From: an uncultured Planctomycetaceae bacterium
GTDB taxonomy: Bacteria; Planctomycetota; Planctomycetia; Pirellulales; UBA1268
Length of the DNA: 28,579 nt
Direction of reading: 5' to 3'
Assembly: GCA_937926325.1 (NCBI GenBank)
Contig: CALAZQ010000257.1
Span: 1 to 28,579 of the forward strand
The notes beneath the pieces were generated by a model. That model worked only from the letters and a program-made list of their open reading frames with translations. It did not search any database and was not told the DNA's origin. Below, in pieces: positions 23,044 through 28,579 of the stretch. Each line of letters opens with the position of its first letter. The stretch's first letter is position 1. A program made the position numbers and the translations under genes.

Positions 23044-23871
23044 ATGAGCCGACTTCGGCTGCACACCGTGTCCGCGCTGTTCGCCGTGGCGTTCTTCGCC
23101 GGCTGTTCGCAGAACCTGCTGCGGCGGGAGACGCCACCCGCGGTGATCAGCCTCGAGCCACCACCGGGCGTGGCGGCTCCGGCCCATACCCTGCCGCAGC
23201 CACTGGCGAGCCTGCCCGAGCAGCCGTCCTATGCCAACCTCGATGGCCGCCAGTTGGAGGCGGCCCTGGCCCGCAGCCAGACAGAGAATCAGCTGATGCA
23301 AGAAGAGTTGGCCGCCGTTCGCGAACAACTGGCCAGCACGACCGCGCAGCTGGCGGCCAGCCGAACCGTGGCCCGTCCACCGGCGGCAACTGGTGGTGGT
23401 TCCGGGCCCGGCCCCGCGGCTGCCGGTGCGGCGGCGATGCGGTCGGCCATCAGCCAGCTCGCTGTCGGTGATCTGGCGGTTCGGCTCGACGGCTCGGTGG
23501 TCAGGATCGAAATTCCGGCCGATCGGCTCTTCGAGGACACGACAGCCAACCTGCTGCCGGCCGGTGTCGCCCTGTTGACCCAGCTGGCAACAGAGCTTGA
23601 GCGAGTCTTTCCCCGTCACTTTCTGGGGATCGAGGGGCACTTCGACTCCGAGCCGATTCGGGGGGAAGCCTGGGAGTCGGCCCACCAGCTCACCGCCGCT
23701 CAGGCTGCGGCAGTGTTTGATTTTCTGGCCTCCCGCACTCCGTTGGAAGAGGGCCAGATGTTTCTGGTTGCCCATGGTGCGAACCATCCCGTGGTGTCCA
23801 ATGCCACCGCCGCCGGCCGCCAACGGAATCGCCGGGTCGAGTGCGTCGTCTATCCGGAGCAGGCTCCCTGA
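23044..23871 (+). CDS. OmpA-family peptidoglycan-associated lipoprotein
   Basis: This 275-residue protein begins with a lipoprotein signal (hydrophobic VSALFAVAFFAG, then lipidated Cys21 in the lipobox FAGCS). A Pro-rich linker follows, then a short coiled coil at about 70-107 (QLEAALARSQTENQLMQEEL and onward) and a Gly/Pro spacer. The C-terminal OmpA/MotB-like domain spans about 130-272. It shows a GHFDSEP block in place of GHTD, the helix SAHQLTAAQAAAVFDFL in the position of the usual LSxxRA helix, and the final GRQRNRRVECVVYPE matching the GRxxNRRVE signature. The role is inferred: anchoring to peptidoglycan from an envelope membrane. The gene has no Shine-Dalgarno site and sits after a 380-base non-coding region with its own promoter. 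It could equally belong to a MotB-like or Pal-like subgroup. Confidence 0.88.
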   Translation: MSRLRLHTVSALFAVAFFAGCSQNLLRRETPPAVISLEPPPGVAAPAHTLPQPLASLPEQPSYANLDGRQLEAALARSQTENQLMQEELAAVREQLASTTAQLAASRTVARPPAATGGGSGPGPAAAGAAAMRSAISQLAVGDLAVRLDGSVVRIEIPADRLFEDTTANLLPAGVALLTQLATELERVFPRHFLGIEGHFDSEPIRGEAWESAHQLTAAQAAAVFDFLASRTPLEEGQMFLVAHGANHPVVSNATAAGRQRNRRVECVVYPEQAP

Positions 23872-23881
23872 GCCAGGGGGC
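23863..23881 (+). terminator. Hairpin spanning the lipoprotein gene stop codon
   Basis: GCTCCCTG (23863-23870) pairs with CAGGGGGC (23874-23881) over 8 bp with one G-U and a 3-base loop, and includes the TGA stop (23869-23871). A CTTTTT run occurs only 18 bases further on, so this is at best a weak terminator or an mRNA 3'-end stabiliser. Confidence 0.35.
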
Positions 23882-23922
23882 CGCTCTATTCGCCCGCCCC
23901 TTTTTCCAGCCGCCAGGCCCCG

Positions 23923-23928
23923 TAGACT
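23923..23928 (+). promoter_or_regulatory. Candidate -10 element giving a leaderless hisH transcript
   Basis: TAGACT (23923-23928), inside the 10-mer TAGACTCCGG shared with the aroC upstream region, ends 6 bases before the hisH ATG. A start point 7 bases after the box would coincide with the A of the ATG. No ribosome site precedes the gene, in line with leaderless initiation. A T-rich TTTTTC at 23901-23906 is a poor -35. Confidence 0.35.
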
Positions 23929-23934
23929 CCGGGC

Positions 23935-24549
23935 ATGCTCAGGATCATCGACTACGGCAGCGGGAACCTGCGAAGCGTCCAGAAAGCGGTCGAGCAGCAG
24001 GGCGTGGCGGCGGAGATCACGGCCGACCCCAACCTGGTGGCGGCGTCGAAACGGCTGGTGCTGCCGGGGGTGGGTGCCTTTGCCGATGCGATGCGGGCCC
24101 TCAGCGAGCGAGGCCTGGTCGAGCCGATCAGGCAGCACCTGGCCGCCGACCGGCCCTTTCTGGGCATCTGCATGGGGCTGCAACTGCTCTTTGAGACCGG
24201 CTGGGAGGGCGGCCGTCATGACGGGCTGGCGGTTCTCGCCGGCGACGTGGCCCGGTTTGAGCTGCCCGTTGACTACAAGGTGCCCCACATGGGCTGGAAT
24301 GAGGTCCGCTGGCGTGCGGACACTCGTCTTGCTGCGGCTTTCCCGGGTGAGCGGCCCCCCTTCTTTTACTTTGTGCATTCGTACCACGTCCGTCCGGCAG
24401 ACTCCGATGTGGTCGTTGCCGAAACCGATTACGGCCAGCCCTTCTGCTCGGCCGTGCAGCGGGGCCGCCTGCTGGCGACCCAGTTCCATCCTGAAAAAAG
24501 TCAGGCCTGCGGCATGCGGCTGCTGCGGTACTTTCTCAACGAGGTCTGA
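23935..24549 (+). CDS. hisH: Imidazole glycerol phosphate synthase, glutaminase subunit
   Basis: This 204-residue class I glutamine amidotransferase supplies ammonia to HisF in histidine synthesis. The triad is intact: nucleophile Cys79 in FLGICMGLQLL, His185 and Glu187 in QFHPEKS. The N-terminal IIDYGSGNLRSV and LPGVGAFADAM (oxyanion-hole region) are diagnostic of HisH over other glutaminases, as is PHMGWNEV (117-124). The ATG at 23935 lies almost directly after a -10-like sequence and lacks a Shine-Dalgarno site. It is followed 23 bases later by hisA, as in many his clusters. hisF itself is not in the window. Confidence 0.97.
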   Translation: MLRIIDYGSGNLRSVQKAVEQQGVAAEITADPNLVAASKRLVLPGVGAFADAMRALSERGLVEPIRQHLAADRPFLGICMGLQLLFETGWEGGRHDGLAVLAGDVARFELPVDYKVPHMGWNEVRWRADTRLAAAFPGERPPFFYFVHSYHVRPADSDVVVAETDYGQPFCSAVQRGRLLATQFHPEKSQACGMRLLRYFLNEV

Positions 24550-24572
24550 GCCGCAGCCAAGGAACCTTCACC

Positions 24573-25295
24573 ATGGAACTCTGGCCGGCAATCGATCTCC
24601 GCGGGGGCTGCTGCGTCCGGCTGCAGCAGGGCGACTATGGTCGCGAAACGGTCTTTGGGGAAGATCCGGTCGAGACGGTCGGCCAGTTCACTGCCGCCGG
24701 CTGTCGGCGGCTGCACATCGTCGACCTCGAAGGGGCCAAGGACGGAGCTGCCATCCAACGCGACCTGATCGCCCGGATGGTGGCCGCCGCCGGGGTGCCC
24801 TGCCAGGTTGGCGGTGGAATTCGCTCGCCGGAAACGATTGCCGCCTATCTCGAGGCCGGGGTGACGCGACTGGTGATCGGCAGCGTGGCCATCGAGCAGC
24901 CTGAGCAATTCGCCGACTGGGCGCGGGCATTCCCGGGTCGGCTGGTGCTGGGGCTCGATGCCCGGGACGGGCGGGTCGCCTCGCGGGGCTGGCTGGAGAC
25001 CAGTTCGCTCGAGGCGGTCGACCTGGCGCGGCGATCGGCCGACCTGCCGCTGGCGGCAATCGTCTACACCGACATCGCCCGGGACGGCATGCTGCAGGGA
25101 CCGAACCTGCCCGCCCTTACCGCGATGATCGAGGCCTCCCCCCACCCTGTGGTCGCCTCCGGTGGTATCGCCGGAGCAGACGACCTGCGGGCCGTGGCCG
25201 CTACTGGCGCAGCTGGCTGCATCGTGGGCAGGGCCCTCTATGATGGGGGGCTGACGCTGGCGGCGGCCATCTCAGCTGCGGGCGAGTCACGCTGA
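24573..25295 (+). CDS. hisA: ProFAR isomerase (phosphoribosylformimino-AICAR-P isomerase)
   Basis: This 240-residue TIM-barrel enzyme catalyses the Amadori rearrangement in histidine synthesis, on the step before HisF-HisH. Asp8 in WPAIDLRGG and Asp129 in GLDARDG are the catalytic acids. The phosphate-binding loops are GGGIRS (80-85 region) and [10 protein letters not shown] near the C-terminus, and [14 protein letters not shown] is the HisA-specific block. The ATG at 24573 has an AAGGAA ribosome site about 9 bases upstream. It is probably co-transcribed with hisH. Confidence 0.97.
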   Translation: MELWPAIDLRGGCCVRLQQGDYGRETVFGEDPVETVGQFTAAGCRRLHIVDLEGAKDGAAIQRDLIARMVAAAGVPCQVGGGIRSPETIAAYLEAGVTRLVIGSVAIEQPEQFADWARAFPGRLVLGLDARDGRVASRGWLETSSLEAVDLARRSADLPLAAIVYTDIARDGMLQGPNLPALTAMIEASPHPVVASGGIAGADDLRAVAATGAAGCIVGRALYDGGLTLAAAISAAGESR

Positions 25296-25467
25296 CCAGC
25301 CCGCCTGCATGCGGCCGCAGAGCTTGCCTCAGTTTCCAAGAGTTACGCAGCGGGTAGAACCCTGCTCGAAATTCGCGACAGCCCTCAACTTTGGCGACTG
25401 CAGGGGTCGAATGGAACCTCATCCGTCGCTCCGTGACCGGGGCATTCAGCCGGCAGGAACCCGCATC

Positions 25468-26469
<1,002 letters not shown>

Positions 26470-26470
26470 A

Positions 26471-26905
26471 TCAGCCGCGTCGCTCGGCGGCCCGGAGTTT
26501 CGCCCGGGCGACGGTCTCAGCTGCCATCCGGGTCGCGATTGCTTCGTCACCGGTGGCGGTCTCTGATCGGAGCGTCTCCAAATCAGCCCGGGCCGCCGCC
26601 GGATCGAGCGAGGAGGAGTCGACCGCCTGCTGGGTGATCACCGTGACGGCGTCACCTGAGACCTCGGCAAAGCCGCCCTCCACGAAGGTTCGGACCGTCG
26701 TGTCAGCACCCGAACGGCCTTCCACGCCCGCCATCCGCACCACTCCTGAACCGAGCCGGCCGATGAAGGGCGTGTGGCCCACCGCCACCCCGCGGCTGCC
26801 GTCATCAAGCGGCAGCGACACACTGGCGGCGTGGACGTCGAGAACGGTCTTTTCGGGCGTGACAATCACACACCGCAACAGGCGTTTGGAGGTCTGGTCG
26901 GCCAT
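26471..26905 (-). CDS. atpC: F1 ATP synthase epsilon subunit
   Basis: This 144-residue epsilon subunit connects the central stalk to the c-ring and can inhibit ATP hydrolysis. The N-terminal beta-sandwich begins RCVIVTPEKTVLDVHAASVS, followed by LPLDDGSRGVAVGHTPFIGRLGSG, a typical epsilon pattern (P.DG.GV..GH.P). EGGFAEVSGDAVTVITQQA ends the barrel. The helical C-terminal part is short and Ala/Arg-rich (RADLETLRSETATGDEAIAT and onward). It lies 45 bases after atpD on the same strand, matching the usual atpG-atpD-atpC order. Confidence 0.94.
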   Translation of the reverse strand: MADQTSKRLLRCVIVTPEKTVLDVHAASVSLPLDDGSRGVAVGHTPFIGRLGSGVVRMAGVEGRSGADTTVRTFVEGGFAEVSGDAVTVITQQAVDSSSLDPAAARADLETLRSETATGDEAIATRMAAETVARAKLRAAERRG

Positions 26906-26921
26906 GGCTTTTGCTCAACGT

Positions 26922-26939
26922 TTGGGATGCTTGGGATGC
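26922..26939. repeat. 9-base tandem duplication in the atpD-atpC spacer
   Basis: TTGGGATGC occurs twice in direct succession (26922-26930 and 26931-26939) in the 45-base spacer. It lies upstream of the atpC start and has no evident function; it is consistent with replication slippage. Confidence 0.9.
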
Positions 26940-26950
26940 CGCGGGATCTT

Positions 26951-28447
<1,497 letters not shown>

Positions 28448-28579
28448 TTACTTCTTCAGGGCCTCGACGCCGCCGAGAATTTCCATGATCTCGCCGGTGA
28501 TCTGGGTCTGTCGGGCCCGGTTGAACTGGCTGGAAAGGTGGCGGATCAGTCCGGTGGCGTTTTCGGTCGCCCCCTTCAT
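28448..28579 (-). CDS. atpG: F1 ATP synthase gamma subunit, C-terminal part
   Basis: Only the last 43 residues and the TAA stop (28448-28450) are inside the window; the gene continues past the right edge. The sequence [20 protein letters not shown] followed by [21 protein letters not shown] is the conserved C-terminal helix of gamma, which turns inside the alpha/beta ring. Its position upstream of atpD fits the standard operon order. Confidence 0.95.
   Translation of the reverse strand: MKGATENATGLIRHLSSQFNRARQTQITGEIMEILGGVEALKK

Overview
The window is a GC-rich, densely coded bacterial chromosome segment, most likely from a planctomycete (Planctomycetota, possibly Pirellulales-like). This rests on a fused AroD-AroE enzyme, mixed use of Shine-Dalgarno and SD-less starts, an orphan exported caspase-like protein, small cytosolic NtrB/NtrC-type regulators and the overall protein style. 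No rRNA gene or 16S-like marker is present, so the assignment is an inference. I saw no tRNA, rRNA, CRISPR array, insertion sequence or phage gene.

Layout, left to right. (1) Bases 1-83 are the tail of an unidentified gene. A convergent, exported caspase-like protein (140-1243, minus) follows. (2) Divergent from it is the complete error-prone repair 'mutasome': imuA, imuB and dnaE2 (1381-7396), tightly packed behind a good sigma70-type promoter. (3) purC, a strong hairpin cluster, aroC, a membrane-anchored AsmA-like protein of unknown function, and an acyl-lipid/acyl-CoA desaturase. (4) rpsO, then a 365-base highly structured leader, pnp, a soluble histidine kinase and a sigma54-type response regulator. 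(5) A compact intergenic repeat array with four hairpins, including two 48-base copies spaced exactly 100 bases apart, running into mutL. (6) aroDE, aroK and an unusually long prepilin peptidase, the last three joined by 4-base stop/start overlaps. (7) A 380-base gap holding a predicted three-way-junction RNA and a terminator-like hairpin, then an OmpA-family lipoprotein, hisH, hisA and a serine O-acetyltransferase. (8) On the minus strand and converging with a single base between stop codons, the end of the ATP synthase operon: partial atpG, atpD, atpC.

How the genes work together. ImuA-ImuB-DnaE2 form the translesion mutagenesis system and MutL acts in mismatch repair, so the window carries both mutation-making and mutation-avoiding functions. 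aroC, aroDE and aroK give four activities of the shikimate pathway. hisH and hisA are two histidine steps, purC is a purine step, and the serine acetyltransferase opens cysteine synthesis. rpsO-pnp is the classical ribosomal protein/RNA decay pair, here extended by a two-component system starting 6 bases after pnp.

The most promising undescribed elements are non-coding: the three-way-junction RNA at about 22782-22859 (14-bp closing stem) with its downstream terminator, the hairpin repeat array between the response regulator and mutL, and the structured rpsO-pnp leader. Among proteins, the orphan exported caspase-like protein that shares a promoter region with the mutagenesis cassette, and the prepilin peptidase with about 100 extra residues between its catalytic aspartates, deserve a second look. 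All calls come from reading the sequence; no database search or folding program was run.
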